Shown: positions 51,547-60,862, counted from the first letter of the stretch. The stretch is DNA of 64,000 nt from Haloterrigena salifodinae (GCF_003977755.1 NZ_RQWN01000003.1:496001-560000); one strand, 5' to 3'. The notes: generated from the letters alone by a model not told the origin. Numbers and translations are program-made.

Positions 51547-51983
51547 TCGGCGCTCGGCGACTCGCCGATAGCGGCTCGCTCGCGGCCGTCGTCTTTCGGC
51601 GCGGCTCCGCGACCCGCGAACAGTCCGGCGACCAGATAACACGCTCCAGCGAGTCGCGTCGCCGGAACCACCCACGGTTTCACCTCGAGTTCCGTCGGAT
51701 TCTCGTAGGCCGTTCGGAGGCCGAGTCGAAGCGCCGTTCGCGGTGCCAGCGCGAGGACGACGCCCAGCCCGGCGACGAGTGGTTCGAGAACGGTCGTCCC
51801 GTCGGATCGGCGACCGGCCAGCCAGGCAACCAGCAGGCCCTCGAGTCGGCCGATCGGGAGCGTCCACGGTCGCAGCCGGCCGGCGTGGGGGTTCTCGAAG
51901 GCGAGCCGTTCGGCGGACTCGACGATTCGCTCCGGAGCGAGAGCTATGAGCAGTCCGAGCCCAAAGGCGAGGGATCGTCGCAT
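51540..51983 (-). CDS. Membrane protein with internal repeat, copy 1
   Basis: A 147-residue polytopic protein built of two similar halves. AERLAFENPHAGRLRPWTLP in the first half and LRTAYENPTELEVKPWVVPA in the second share the pattern (A/L)..(A)(F/Y)ENP..L(R/E)(P/V)(K)PW(T/V). Each is followed by a hydrophobic helix. A paralogue with the same arrangement is encoded 80 bp upstream (52063). Family and function unknown. It overlaps the rpiA stop by seven bases. Confidence 0.7.
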   Translation of the reverse strand: MRRSLAFGLGLLIALAPERIVESAERLAFENPHAGRLRPWTLPIGRLEGLLVAWLAGRRSDGTTVLEPLVAGLGVVLALAPRTALRLGLRTAYENPTELEVKPWVVPATRLAGACYLVAGLFAGRGAAPKDDGRERAAIGESPSADQ

Positions 51984-52062
51984 ACGAACTCGTTCGCGCG
52001 CCGGTCACAAAACGGTTCGCGGGCGGTCCGCTGCGGACCGAATCAGGGAGTGTCGACGGTCG

Positions 52063-52500
52063 TTACGCCGTTGACTTCGATTCGATCTCGGGCAGTACCT
52101 CGTCGCTTTCGGTCGCCTCGGCGCTGCGCATCGACAGGACGACGACGAGCAGGTAGAGCGCACCGAGGGCTCGCGCCGCCGGCTCGATCCACGGCTTCAA
52201 CTCGAGGTCGTCCGTGTTCTCGTAGACGACGCGCTGGCTGAGTTCGATAACCGGCTGCGGGAGCAGTACCAAGACGGCGCCGGCCAGCCCGAGCAGTGCG
52301 CTGCCGGCCGTCGTTCCCTCCCGACCGCGGACCAGCAACCAGACGAACAGGAGCCCCTCGAGGCGCGCACCCCACAGTGCCTGCGGGCGTAGCTTCGCCT
52401 CGTCTGGGTTTTCCAGGCCGATCCGCTCGCACATGTCCATGACGGGTTCCGGTCTGACGATCTCGAAACAGCCGAAGCCGATCAACAGTTTCCGAAGCAT
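52063..52500 (-). CDS. Membrane protein with internal repeat, copy 2
   Basis: A 145-residue paralogue of the preceding gene. It also has two repeats: CERIGLENPDEAKLRPQALW and SQRVVYENTDDLELKPWIEP, and hydrophobic helices after each. Both copies are in tandem on the minus strand and appear to be two halves from an old duplication, each of which was further duplicated. Family unknown. Its arrangement suggests a membrane dimer-like fold; that is inference. Confidence 0.7.
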   Translation of the reverse strand: MLRKLLIGFGCFEIVRPEPVMDMCERIGLENPDEAKLRPQALWGARLEGLLFVWLLVRGREGTTAGSALLGLAGAVLVLLPQPVIELSQRVVYENTDDLELKPWIEPAARALGALYLLVVVLSMRSAEATESDEVLPEIESKSTA

Positions 52501-52625
52501 CCTCGATCAACTGCTACCAGTGCCAGCGTCAAAAAACTCGAGTCGGCAACGGCTCGCCGCTTGCAGATCGGGCGCCGTCGCTACTCGAAATTTATCGGCG
52601 ATAAAAAATACTTCTGTGGCGAACC

Positions 52626-52793
52626 TTACAGGTCGCGGGGCTGGACCGTCTTCCGGTCGTTCGCTTCGGCTCGTCGCGCAGCGTCCTCGAGAAGCTCGTC
52701 GACTTCCTCGTCGAGTGCTTCGTAGAAGTCCGAGGCGACGTTCTTGTCATCGAGCGCTTCCTTCACGGCGGCTTTGACGATAAGGTCTGCCAT
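52626..52793 (-). CDS. Short histone-fold-like protein (DUF1931)
   Basis: A 55-residue acidic protein. The sequence MADLIVKAAVKEALDDKNVA, with VDELLEDAARRAEANDRKTV and ending QPRDL, closely matches the DUF1931 family, which has a histone fold. Its C-terminal RKTVQPRDL resembles the loop-helix motif of archaeal histones (KTIKAEDI). It may bind DNA or regulate transcription; the short length is typical of haloarchaeal members. Confidence 0.8.
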   Translation of the reverse strand: MADLIVKAAVKEALDDKNVASDFYEALDEEVDELLEDAARRAEANDRKTVQPRDL

Positions 52794-53067
52794 ACGATTT
52801 ACCGCTTCCGCTTTACCCAATATAAATGCTCTGGTTGAAATCCGGAATACGGGGGTTGCAGCGGTTGCTATGCCTGTTTCGACACCCGACACCACCGGAA
52901 AATATATGTCTGATGAGTCACCGGCCGCGATTCGACCCTCGTCGAGGCGGCAAATACGACTCGCGCGCGCTGTGAGTCCGCTCGCGCGCGCTTTCGTTTG
53001 ATACGTGGGACCAAAACGCGTTCGAACGGGTCGACGCATTGGAGTACGTTCGCCCACGACTGGGCGT

Positions 53068-53841
53068 ATGCGCGAACTGCTCGAGGCCGTCGCTGACGGC
53101 TCGCTTTCGCCGTCAGCGGCAGAAGCACAACTCAGAGGATACGTCACCGGCGAGGCCGGACGATTCGACGCGGCTCGAAAGCAGCGCCGCGGCATTCCGG
53201 AGGCCATCCTCGCCGAGGGGAAGTCGGCTCCACAGGTCGTCGCACTCGCGGAAACCGCCCTCGAGACGACCGGACGAGCGCTCGTGACTCGCGCCGATGA
53301 CCGTCAGGTCGAGGCCCTCGAGGCGAGTCTCGAGGAGACGTTTCCCGACGCGACCCTCGAGCGCCGAGGGTCGACGGTTCGGGTGCTGGCGGCCGACTAC
53401 GAGCCGCCGTCGCTCGAGGCGACGGTCGGGATCGTGACGGCGGGGACCGTCGACGGCCCCGTCGCCGACGAGGCGGAGGTCGTCTGCGCCGACGCGGGAG
53501 CGACGATCGACCGGATCGACGACATCGGCGTCGCAGCGCTGAACCGGACGCTCGATCAGGTCGATCGGCTCTGCGAGGCGGACGTCCTGATCGTCGCTGC
53601 TGGCCGGGAAGGGGCGCTTCCGACGGTGATCGCCGGCCTCGTCGATACGCCGGTCATCGCCGTCCCCGTCTCGAGCGGCTACGGCCACGGGGGCGACGGC
53701 GAGGCCGCACTCGCGGGACTGCTCCAGTCGTGTACCGTCCTCTCGGTCGTCAACATCGACGCGGGCTTCGTCGCCGGCGCCCAGGCGACGCTGATCGCTC
53801 GCGCGATCAACGGCGCCCGCGACGACGGCCGATCTAACTAA
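53068..53841 (+). CDS. larB: LarB-type AIR carboxylase-like protein
   Basis: A 257-residue protein with a PurE-like catalytic domain. The C-terminal part contains GIVTAGTVDGPVADEAEVVC, then VLIVAAGREGALPTVIAGLV and VPVSSGYGHGGDGEAALAGL, which match LarB of the nickel-pincer nucleotide pathway. LarB carboxylates nicotinic acid adenine dinucleotide in synthesis of the lactate racemase cofactor. LarC and LarE are not visible in this window. The ATG at 53068 starts at MRELLEAVADGSLSPSAAEA, the usual N-terminus. Confidence 0.9.
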   Translation: MRELLEAVADGSLSPSAAEAQLRGYVTGEAGRFDAARKQRRGIPEAILAEGKSAPQVVALAETALETTGRALVTRADDRQVEALEASLEETFPDATLERRGSTVRVLAADYEPPSLEATVGIVTAGTVDGPVADEAEVVCADAGATIDRIDDIGVAALNRTLDQVDRLCEADVLIVAAGREGALPTVIAGLVDTPVIAVPVSSGYGHGGDGEAALAGLLQSCTVLSVVNIDAGFVAGAQATLIARAINGARDDGRSN

Positions 53842-53923
53842 CCTGCAAAAATATATCTCGATACCGGAAGGCCAAACGGTGTTTGGAGAAGGATATTTAC
53901 CTATGCACTGGGTAGCTTTGCAT

Positions 53924-53939
53924 ACCGGCTCTGGCCGGT
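53924..53939 (+). promoter_or_regulatory. Hairpin just before the small zinc-finger gene
   Basis: ACCGGCTCTGGCCGGT can fold with ACCGGC paired to GCCGGT around a short loop. It ends 14 bp before the ATG at 53954. It may affect initiation or belong to the 5-prime leader; function inferred. Confidence 0.3.
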
Positions 53940-53953
53940 GTGACCAGTATCCA

Positions 53954-54103
53954 ATGCCAACTTGTGACCATTGCGGCGCACACGTCTCCGAACGGTTCGC
54001 ACGCGTGTTCGCCGACGAAAACGGCGAGATCCGCGCCTGCGTGAGCTGTTCGGCCAACGCCGGGATCGAACAAGCCGCCAGAGAGCGCGCGCGCGGCGCC
54101 TGA
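53954..54103 (+). CDS. Small zinc-finger protein
   Basis: A 49-residue haloarchaeal protein with two CxxC pairs: [16 protein letters not shown] and [16 protein letters not shown]. The four cysteines can bind one zinc ion. Many haloarchaea encode one or more of these tiny zinc ribbons, several shown or thought to act in gene regulation, but this one is not assigned. ATG at 53954 was chosen by the metal motif close to the N-terminus. A hairpin is 14 bp upstream. Confidence 0.75.
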   Translation: MPTCDHCGAHVSERFARVFADENGEIRACVSCSANAGIEQAARERARGA

Positions 54104-54182
54104 TCCCACGGAGCATCGCGATCGACGACCACGCGCCCCCTGCAGCGTGACGCTTTTTACGTTCCGTTTCGATCGATCGCCC

Positions 54183-54437
54183 ATGACCGAGGCCGACCAC
54201 GTCGTCTACGTCCTCGAGTGCGCCGACGGCTCGCTCTACACCGGTTACACGACGGACTTAGAGCGGCGGGTCGCCGAACACGACGCCGGCGAGGGCGCGA
54301 AGTACACGCGCGGCCGCGCGCCTGTCGAACTGCGCTACCACGAGCGCCACGAGTCGCGGTCGGCCGCGATGTCTCGAGAGTACGAGATCAAACAGCTCTC
54401 CCGCCGGGAGAAGGAACGTCTCGTCGGCCTCGAGTGA
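54183..54437 (+). CDS. GIY-YIG nuclease superfamily protein
   Basis: An 84-residue single-domain GIY-YIG protein of the UPF0213/YhbQ type. The first strands [20 protein letters not shown] carry the family GIY and YIG sites (here VYV and YTG), followed by R in LERRVAEH, and then [19 protein letters not shown] with the catalytic glutamate region. The ATG at 54183 has the family start. The role is not settled; these are thought to be structure-specific DNA endonucleases. Confidence 0.88.
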   Translation: MTEADHVVYVLECADGSLYTGYTTDLERRVAEHDAGEGAKYTRGRAPVELRYHERHESRSAAMSREYEIKQLSRREKERLVGLE

Positions 54438-54583
54438 GAGGCTAATCTCGTCTACCTCGAGAGAGACAGAGAGTCTCAGACCCGCTGCCTCGAGGGGAAA
54501 GTGGGTCCGGACGCGTCCGCGTTAGTATTCTCCCGAGACATCCCGAAAAATAGATACTATCGGCGCCCCCTTGTGAGAACGAA

Positions 54584-55606
54584 ATGGATCTCGAAATCGT
54601 CGACGACCTCAAACAGCCGGAGTACACCGGCGAGAACCGGTGCGAGCCGTGTACGATACTGAATCTGGCTATCGCCGCCGTGGCCGGGTCGCTGATCGCG
54701 CGCAAATCCAGGCTCGGCGGCGCGCTCGCGGTCGGAGTATCGATCGCGCTCATCTACGTTCGGGGGTATCTCGTCCCCGGAACGCCGACGCTGACCAAGC
54801 GGTACCTCCCGTCGGAAGTGCTCCGCTGGTTCGGCAAGGAACCCGAACCGGAGATCGCCAGCGGGCTCGGCGCCGTCGACGGTACCGCGGGGACTGCGAC
54901 CGACCGATCTGACTCGCTGTCGTCCGACTCGGACGCCCGCTCCGGCAAGGACAACACGGACGTCGCGGAGACCGCCGCAAACGCCAGCACCACCGACGAC
55001 GACCAGTCCGCCGAGTCGAGCGCGGCCGCCGACGAATCGACCGCCGAAGCGGACGCGGTCGACTCCGCTGACGAACCCGTCGCCAACCTCGAGACGTACT
55101 TCCTCGACCACGAGGTCCTAGAGCCCTGCGCTGAGGAGGACGACCTCTGTCTCACCGACGCGTTCGAGTCCGCCTGGCTCGAGGCGATCGAGACCGTCGA
55201 GGAGTCGGGCCTCGAGGTCGCGGCCGCCGTCGACGCGTTCGGGTTCGACGCCGACGCCGACTCCGACGAGTTCGAACTCGACGTCCGCGAGGACGTCCGC
55301 GTCCTGCGATCCGAGCGGGGGATCGCCGGCCGCTGGCCGTCCCAGGCCGCGCTGCTCGCCGACGTCGGCGCCAGCCGCGCGCTCGCCGAGTGGACCGACG
55401 ACTGGGAAGTTCACGACCCCGAGCTGAAGGGTCAGATCCTCAACGGGCTCCGGATGTTTCTCGAGACGTGCCCGACCGGCGGCGAGATCAGCATGAGCGA
55501 GGAAACGGTCGAGTCCTGCTGTACCTCACACGAGGTCTTCGCCGTGACTTGCGACGAGACCGGCGAGCGGCTGTTCGAACAGCGACTCGACGCTGTCGAC
55601 GTCTGA
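54584..55606 (+). CDS. Haloarchaeal membrane-anchored hypothetical protein
   Basis: A 340-residue protein. The N-terminus MDLEIVDDLKQPEYTGENRC with CEPC is followed by one or two membrane helices (ILNLAIAAVAGSLIARKSRL and LAVGVSIALIYVRGYLV, about 26-65). Residues 95-160 are a disordered acidic linker. The C-terminal 180 residues are a soluble acidic domain with a cysteine pattern (EPCAEEDDLCL, ETCPTGGE and ESCCTSHEVFAVTCD), which may bind metal. No family recognised. Confidence 0.7.
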   Translation: MDLEIVDDLKQPEYTGENRCEPCTILNLAIAAVAGSLIARKSRLGGALAVGVSIALIYVRGYLVPGTPTLTKRYLPSEVLRWFGKEPEPEIASGLGAVDGTAGTATDRSDSLSSDSDARSGKDNTDVAETAANASTTDDDQSAESSAAADESTAEADAVDSADEPVANLETYFLDHEVLEPCAEEDDLCLTDAFESAWLEAIETVEESGLEVAAAVDAFGFDADADSDEFELDVREDVRVLRSERGIAGRWPSQAALLADVGASRALAEWTDDWEVHDPELKGQILNGLRMFLETCPTGGEISMSEETVESCCTSHEVFAVTCDETGERLFEQRLDAVDV

Positions 55607-55646
55607 AGGGGGCGTCGCGTCGTCCCTCGCGGGGTCGTCTTCAGTC

Positions 55647-56246
55647 TCAGTCGTCGCCCGCCGCGGACTGTGCCGACGTGACGCTGGGGTCGATGAAGGC
55701 GTACTCGACGAGGTTTCGACCGAGTTTTTCCACCCGATCCTGCAGGCTGGGATCGCGGAACCGGCGGCCGTCGATGGCCTCGGGATCGGCCTCGAACTTC
55801 CCCGAGGCGTTTCGGAGGCCGACCTGGTGGGGGAGGACCCACCCGTGGACGCCTCGAACCGTAATGCGGAGGTGATCGAGCGTCGAGCCGTAGCTGCCGC
55901 CGCCGGCGGTCGCCAGCAGGCCGACGGTCGTCTCCTCGTACTCATCGAACCCGCAGTAGTCGTGGAAGTTCTTCAGCGCCCCCGAGTAGGAGCCGTGGTA
56001 GACCGGCGTTCCGAGCGCGACGGCGTCGGCCTCGCGGACGAGTCGCGTCGCGGCCGCGGCGTCGCCCTGGTCCTCGAGGTCGCGGTCGGGGTCGTACACG
56101 GGCAGGTCCCGTTCTCGGAGGTCGAGCAGCGTCGTCTCGGCGCCCGCGTCGGCGGCGGCCCGTAACGCGTACTGCAGCGCAGTTCGAGTGTAGCTCTCGT
56201 CCCGGAGACTGCCGCTGACGGCGACGACGGAGGGCGTCTGGCTCAT
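55647..56246 (-). CDS. NAD(P)H-dependent FMN reductase (flavodoxin-like)
   Basis: A 199-residue flavoprotein of the SsuE/ArsH type. It starts VVAVSGSLRDESYTRTALQY, the loop that binds the FMN phosphate, and has ALGTPVYHGSYSGALKNFHD and TVGLLATAGGGSYGSTLDHL as the other FMN-contacting segments. It should pass electrons from NAD(P)H to FMN or quinone. It is divergent from glmM-like. Its end lies 40 bp after the convergent hypothetical gene's end. Confidence 0.88.
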   Translation of the reverse strand: MSQTPSVVAVSGSLRDESYTRTALQYALRAAADAGAETTLLDLRERDLPVYDPDRDLEDQGDAAAATRLVREADAVALGTPVYHGSYSGALKNFHDYCGFDEYEETTVGLLATAGGGSYGSTLDHLRITVRGVHGWVLPHQVGLRNASGKFEADPEAIDGRRFRDPSLQDRVEKLGRNLVEYAFIDPSVTSAQSAAGDD

Positions 56247-56392
56247 ATCGTCCCTACGATCGGCGGCGGGAAAACAGCAGTGCCGGAACCACCAGCCGCG
56301 AGTCGGTCCGATTGCGCCGGGGCCGGTCGTCCGCCCCGACCGCGTCCGCGGAATGGCGTCGCTTTTTTCGCCGCCGACGTAGACGCACGCAT

Positions 56393-57787
56393 ATGGAGTC
56401 GATCAGCTTCGGCACCGACGGCTGGCGGGCGACGCTCGACGAGTTCACGACGCCGCGGGTCCGGATGGTCGGACAGGCGGTCGCAACGTATCTGACCGAC
56501 GAGGGTCTCGAGGGGACGGTCGCGGTCGGATACGACGCCCGTGAGAGTTCCCGCGGATTCGCCGAAGAACTGGCGCGCGTGCTGTGTGTCAACGGATTCG
56601 ACGTCGTGATGCCCGAGCGCGACCGGCCGACGCCGCTGGTTGCCCACGCCATCGTCGAGCGCGATCTGATCGGCGGGTTCGCCATCACCGCCTCGCACAA
56701 CCCGCCGGAGTACAACGGCGTGAAGTTCATTCCGCAGGACGGCGCGCCGGCGCTCCCCGAAGTAACCGACGCCATCGCGGAGCGACTCGCCGAACCCGAG
56801 CCGCTCCCGGGGGCCGAGCACGGAACCGTCGAGGAGGTCGATCTCGTTACGCCCCACGCCGACGCCGCCCTCGAGCTCGTCGAATCGGTCACGGGCAGTA
56901 CCGACCTCTCGGGGCAGACCGTCGCCTACGACGCCATGCACGGCAGCGGCCGCGGGACGACCGACGCCCTCCTGGAGCGAGCCGGCGCATCGCTCGAGTG
57001 CCTGCGCTGCGAACGCGACCCCGAGTTCGGCGGCGGGGCACCCGAACCGGCTCCCGAGAACCTGGAGACGCTGATCGACCTGGTCACCGACGACGACGCC
57101 GGCCCCGACCTCGGCGTCGCCAACGACGGCGACGCCGATCGGATCGCCATCGTCACCCCTGAACGCGGTTATCTCGACGAGAACCTCTTCTTCGCCGCGC
57201 TCTACGACTACCTGCTCGAGAACGACGCGGGAGCGGTCGTCCGGACCGTCTCCACGACGTTCCTGATCGACCGCGTCGCCGAGGCCCATGACGAGACCGT
57301 CCACGAGGTGCCGGTCGGCTTCAAGTGGGTCGCCGACGCGATGGGCGAATACGACGCCCTCGTCGGCGGGGAGGAGTCAGGCGGCTTCACCGTCCGCGGC
57401 CACGTCCGCGAGAAGGACGGCGTTTTGATGGCCTTGCTCGCGGCCGCGATGCACGCCGACGAACCGCTGGACGACCGCGTCGACCGGCTCCTCTCCGAAC
57501 ACGGTACCGTCGTCCAGGACAAGATCAGCGTGGCCTGTCCCGACGAGGAGAAGGCCCGCGTGCTCGAGGACCTCGAGGCGGAGATTCCCGACGACGTGGC
57601 GGGAACCGCCGTCGACGGCGTCAACACCGCCGACGGCTTCAAACTCCAGCTCGCCGACGGCTCGTGGCTGCTGATCCGTCCCAGCGGAACCGAGCCCGTC
57701 CTTCGGGTCTACGCCGAGGCCGAGGACGAGCAGCGAGTCGCAGAACTGCTCGAGGCCGGCGAAGAACTGGTCGAACCGCTGGTCTGA
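56393..57787 (+). CDS. glmM: Phosphoglucosamine/phosphomannomutase family enzyme
   Basis: A 464-residue alpha-D-phosphohexomutase. The four catalytic segments are present: the active serine in FAITASHNPPEYNG, the metal-binding DGDADRIAIV, the sugar-binding GGEESGGF and the phosphate-binding RPSGTEPVLRVYAEAE. Family members interconvert glucosamine, glucose or mannose phosphates; the assignment to glmM is by resemblance and not certain. The ATG at 56393 (MESISFGTDGWRATLDEF) matches the family start. It is 146 bp from the divergent flavin reductase. Confidence 0.88.
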   Translation: MESISFGTDGWRATLDEFTTPRVRMVGQAVATYLTDEGLEGTVAVGYDARESSRGFAEELARVLCVNGFDVVMPERDRPTPLVAHAIVERDLIGGFAITASHNPPEYNGVKFIPQDGAPALPEVTDAIAERLAEPEPLPGAEHGTVEEVDLVTPHADAALELVESVTGSTDLSGQTVAYDAMHGSGRGTTDALLERAGASLECLRCERDPEFGGGAPEPAPENLETLIDLVTDDDAGPDLGVANDGDADRIAIVTPERGYLDENLFFAALYDYLLENDAGAVVRTVSTTFLIDRVAEAHDETVHEVPVGFKWVADAMGEYDALVGGEESGGFTVRGHVREKDGVLMALLAAAMHADEPLDDRVDRLLSEHGTVVQDKISVACPDEEKARVLEDLEAEIPDDVAGTAVDGVNTADGFKLQLADGSWLLIRPSGTEPVLRVYAEAEDEQRVAELLEAGEELVEPLV

Positions 57788-57881
57788 GCGTCGCTTCGAA
57801 CCGGTTCTCGATCCTCGAGCCGACGGCCGGGTTGCGACTTCCGGGCCCTTCTTTACCCGCGTCGGTCCGTTTTGTACGCCT

Positions 57882-58253
57882 ATGAGCCAACGCGATCACG
57901 AGGACGCCACGTACATGGAACTCACGCCCGACGCGTGGCACCAAAACGACGAGGGCAACTACTACATCGACTGCCCGGAGTGTGGCTCCGCGGCGTCGCT
58001 GATGAATATCGTCAAACACGGCCGCTGTAACGGTTACATGAACCAACAGGAAGACGAGACCGAACTCGACGAGGAGGCCTTCGACTGCACGGCGAAACTT
58101 CACCTCGAACTCGGCTACCGCTCCGCTCCCGACGAGACGTTAAGCGAGGAGGCGCCCGGCGAGTCCGCCAGCGACGCCGAGACCGAAGAGGGCGTTCCGT
58201 CGTCGGAGGAGCCGGCGGGCTCGGACGGCGTGGTAAGCGGCGATCAGCAGTAA
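57882..58253 (+). CDS. Zinc-ribbon-like conserved protein
   Basis: A 123-residue haloarchaeal protein. It has a CPECGSAASLMNIVKHGRCN motif (cysteines at about 31, 34, 49) and a later FDCTAKLHLEL cysteine, a likely zinc-binding site. The N-terminal YMELTPDAWHQNDEGNYYID and the ribbon are conserved in haloarchaea, while the C-terminal 35 residues are an acidic tail. No function known. Confidence 0.7.
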   Translation: MSQRDHEDATYMELTPDAWHQNDEGNYYIDCPECGSAASLMNIVKHGRCNGYMNQQEDETELDEEAFDCTAKLHLELGYRSAPDETLSEEAPGESASDAETEEGVPSSEEPAGSDGVVSGDQQ

Positions 58254-58304
58254 AAGTCGAACAGTTCGAGCGGTCCGCGCTCCGTTTTCCGTTCGCGACG
58301 TCGC

Positions 58305-58814
58305 TCAGTCGACGCGTTCCGCCGGGATGCCGGCGACCGTCGCGCCCGGTTCGACGTCGTCCGTGACGACCGATCCCGCGCCGATGGCCGCATCCTCGCC
58401 GATCGTGATATCGCCGAGCAGCGTCGCGTTCGCGCCGATTTGAACGCCGTCCTCGACGGTTGGATGGCGCTTGACCGGTTCGTTCGTATCGCCGCCGAGC
58501 GTGACGCCGTGGTACATGTGGACGTCGTCGCCGATATCGGCCGTCTGGCCGATTACGACGCCCATGCCGTGGTCGATCGTCACCCGCTTCCCGACCGTCG
58601 CGCCCGGGTGGATCTCGACGCCGGTCAGCAGTCGCACGACGTTGGACAACAGCCGCGCGGTGAGTTCGAAGCCGGCGTTCCAGAGCCGGTGGAGCAGCAG
58701 GTGCGCCCAGACGGCGTGGAGACCCGGATAACAGCAGAGGACCTCGAGTCGGCCCGTCGCCGCGGGGTCGCGGGCGGCCATCGCCTGGACGTCCTCACGA
58801 ATCCGCCGAAACAT
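58305..58814 (-). CDS. cysE: Serine O-acetyltransferase
   Basis: A 169-residue short-form serine acetyltransferase that makes O-acetylserine for cysteine synthesis. The left-handed beta-helix hexapeptides run from [20 protein letters not shown] to the end, and include the catalytic [20 protein letters not shown] and [20 protein letters not shown] loops. The N-terminal helical region ([20 protein letters not shown]) is that of the CysE/EpsC family. It is a short version without the longer N-domain of the E. coli enzyme. Confidence 0.92.
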   Translation of the reverse strand: MFRRIREDVQAMAARDPAATGRLEVLCCYPGLHAVWAHLLLHRLWNAGFELTARLLSNVVRLLTGVEIHPGATVGKRVTIDHGMGVVIGQTADIGDDVHMYHGVTLGGDTNEPVKRHPTVEDGVQIGANATLLGDITIGEDAAIGAGSVVTDDVEPGATVAGIPAERVD

Positions 58815-59031
58815 CGCTCACCCGATTGTTCGCGGCCAGAGCGGTCCCAACGCGATGCTGGCGGCGCGATTTTCCGCGAAGACGCGGCCGACAGCAACAC
58901 CGGCCACTGTCGCGACGAGGATACTCCCTGTCGGTACGCCCGGTGTGGCCGGCAAATACCATATCTGGGCATACCGGCGAGGGAGCCTAAAAGGGTTCGT
59001 TTCCCCGCAGCCGGGTCCGACCGGCGCTCCA

Positions 59032-59700
59032 TTACTTCCCGCGGGCGAGTCGCTGACCGATCCGTTCGGGGAGCCCCGACTCCGTGACGGCCGCCTGCAC
59101 GGCCTCGATATCGTACTCGAGGCGGTGGGTCTCGACGGTCAGCGCGTCGAGGTCGACGACGGCGTAGCCCGCCCGCGGGTCGCCGTCGCGGGGCTGGCCG
59201 ACGCTGCCCGGGTTGACGACGATCCCCTCCGCGAACTTCTCGACGCCCTGGACGTGGGTGTGGCCGAGCACGAGGACGTCCTCGTCGCCGAGCAGCCGCG
59301 GCGAGAACTCGTCCGGATACGTATAGCGGGTGTATCGGTCAGGATCGTCCGGGTGACCGTGGACGAGTTTCACCCGCCCGTCGCACTCGAGGCGCTCGGC
59401 AGGCAGGGACTCGAGCCACGCCAACTGGTCGTCGCCGAGGCGCTTCTTCGCGTGTTCGACGCCCGCCTTTGCCATCCCGTTGAAGCGAAACGGGGTGGTC
59501 GCGGCGACCGCAGCATCGTGGTTGCCCATCACCGTCGGCACGTCCCGCTCGCGGAGTTCGTCGACGCACTCTGCGGGCCACGGGTTGTAGCCGACCACGT
59601 CGCCGGCACAGAGCAGTTCGTCGACGGGGGGCATATCCTCGAGGACGGCCTCGAGGGCGACCCGGTTGCTGTGGACGTCCGAGATGAGTCCGACTTCCAT
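59032..59700 (-). CDS. YfcE/MJ0936-type metallophosphoesterase
   Basis: A 222-residue phosphodiesterase. The metal motifs are LISDVHSNRVALEAVLEDM (DxH), LCAGDVVGYNPWP (GD), VMGNHDAAV (GNHD), HGHPDDPDRYTRYT and LVLGHTHVQG (GHTH), which together define the calcineurin-like fold. Family members act on cyclic or bis-phosphates; the substrate is not fixed. The ATG at 59700 (MEVGLISDVH) is the family start. Repeat copy E lies upstream of its start. Confidence 0.88.
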   Translation of the reverse strand: MEVGLISDVHSNRVALEAVLEDMPPVDELLCAGDVVGYNPWPAECVDELRERDVPTVMGNHDAAVAATTPFRFNGMAKAGVEHAKKRLGDDQLAWLESLPAERLECDGRVKLVHGHPDDPDRYTRYTYPDEFSPRLLGDEDVLVLGHTHVQGVEKFAEGIVVNPGSVGQPRDGDPRAGYAVVDLDALTVETHRLEYDIEAVQAAVTESGLPERIGQRLARGK

Positions 59701-59796
59701 GCTCGAAGCTAACCGGCGCGAGGGATTTGTAGGTTGGCCGAGCGCTCTGCGGTTGCCGGACGATCCTTGTTCCAACGAGAGTGGTCTCCTTTGTGC

Positions 59797-59993
59797 GGTG
59801 GCGCACGCTGGCGCCCGTCCGAGTGCTCTCGAGGACGGGTGCCGACACCGTGCGAGGTTTTCGCGAGTAGCACGAGCGAATGGCTTGGAAGATGTGAAGC
59901 GTCTTCCGGTGGATGAGCGAACGACTGTCAGGAGTGAGCGAATCGGTTGGGGAGGGAGTGGCTATTCCTCACTGCCACGATAGCAGAACGCTA
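59797..59993 (+). repeat. Dispersed intergenic repeat, copy E
   Basis: Starts GGTGGCGCACGCTGGCG, contains GTGCGAGG, a GAGCGAACGACTGTCAGGAG-type stretch, the core AATCGGTTGGGGAGGGAG (59941-59958) and a GTGGC/GCCAC hairpin followed by GATAGCAGAACGCT. It is longer than the other copies. It is upstream of a minus-strand gene start and downstream of purO, so unlike copies A-D it is not between convergent genes. Confidence 0.7.
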
Positions 59994-60091
59994 CCGATCG
60001 ACGCCGCTGCTTCCAGCTTCGATAACCAGTTCGCGTAGTGCCTCCACAACACCAGATCCAAACGAATCGATTCGGGGTCTCGAGGAACTGA

Positions 60092-60682
60092 TCAGTCGCC
60101 GTTCTCGATCGCCGTCTCGAAGCCGTCGTCGGTCCGGACGACGCCAGCCGCACAGACCGCGTGTTCGAACTCGAGGTCGTACGCTTCGCTCGCCGCTTCG
60201 GCCGCGCTCTCGGCCTCGAAGTCGATCGGCTCGGGAGCGTTCTTCTCGTAGGTCGCGACCAGCGTCGGCTCGTCGACGGTCTCGACAAGCAGCGCGTCCT
60301 TCCGAACCGTGCCGATCAGCGCCTCGCCGCCGTCGCCGATCGTCGCCGCGATGCGGGGCGTGTCGTAGTCGTCCTTTTCGTAGTCCAGCGCGAGCAGGCT
60401 CTCCGCGAGGGCGTCGCGGGCGGGGTAGCCCAACTCGAGTTTCTCCGCGATCGGATCGACGTGCGAGCCGTTGCCGAAGGCCGCCGTCTCGCCCGTCGGC
60501 GTCTCGACGACGCGCAGGCAGTTGTACGAGACGTAGGGATTGTCCGTCTCGGGGGCGTCCTCGGTGGGGCCCACGGTCAGGGCCTCGTCTCGAGCGGTGA
60601 GCTTGCGGTTCGGGAACGATCTCGAGGAGACGCGGTAGGCGCCACCCTCGGGGCCGACGACGACGAATCGTCCGACGTACAT
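60092..60682 (-). CDS. purO: IMP cyclohydrolase, archaeal PurO type
   Basis: A 196-residue enzyme that makes the last ring closure in purine synthesis, FAICAR to IMP. It starts [20 protein letters not shown] followed by RSFPNRK, the hallmark of archaeal PurO, then [15 protein letters not shown] and [20 protein letters not shown], which match the family. The ATG at 60682 places the hallmark at the very N-terminus, and the upstream open frame is noise. It lies downstream of the HNH pseudogene, divergently oriented. Confidence 0.92.
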   Translation of the reverse strand: MYVGRFVVVGPEGGAYRVSSRSFPNRKLTARDEALTVGPTEDAPETDNPYVSYNCLRVVETPTGETAAFGNGSHVDPIAEKLELGYPARDALAESLLALDYEKDDYDTPRIAATIGDGGEALIGTVRKDALLVETVDEPTLVATYEKNAPEPIDFEAESAAEAASEAYDLEFEHAVCAAGVVRTDDGFETAIENGD

Positions 60683-60862
60683 ACTCGAGCGTGCGCGCGA
60701 CCGGGAAAAAGGAATACCGGTTTGGCTCGAGGCGCTGCGAGAGGCCGTCGAGCGCCTCGGTGAGTCGCCGACGAAAGCACACAGTACGAGGAGTTGGGAT
60801 TGACGCCGGCAGCCGCGACGATTATGGACGTCTTGGGCTGCTGAAACGCGGCGAAAGAGCAG

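Noticed and set aside
52950-53000. GCGCGCGCTG stretches that resemble the end of the dispersed repeat
   Set aside because: The core AATCGGTTGGGGAGG and the hairpin tail are absent, so it is not counted as a copy.
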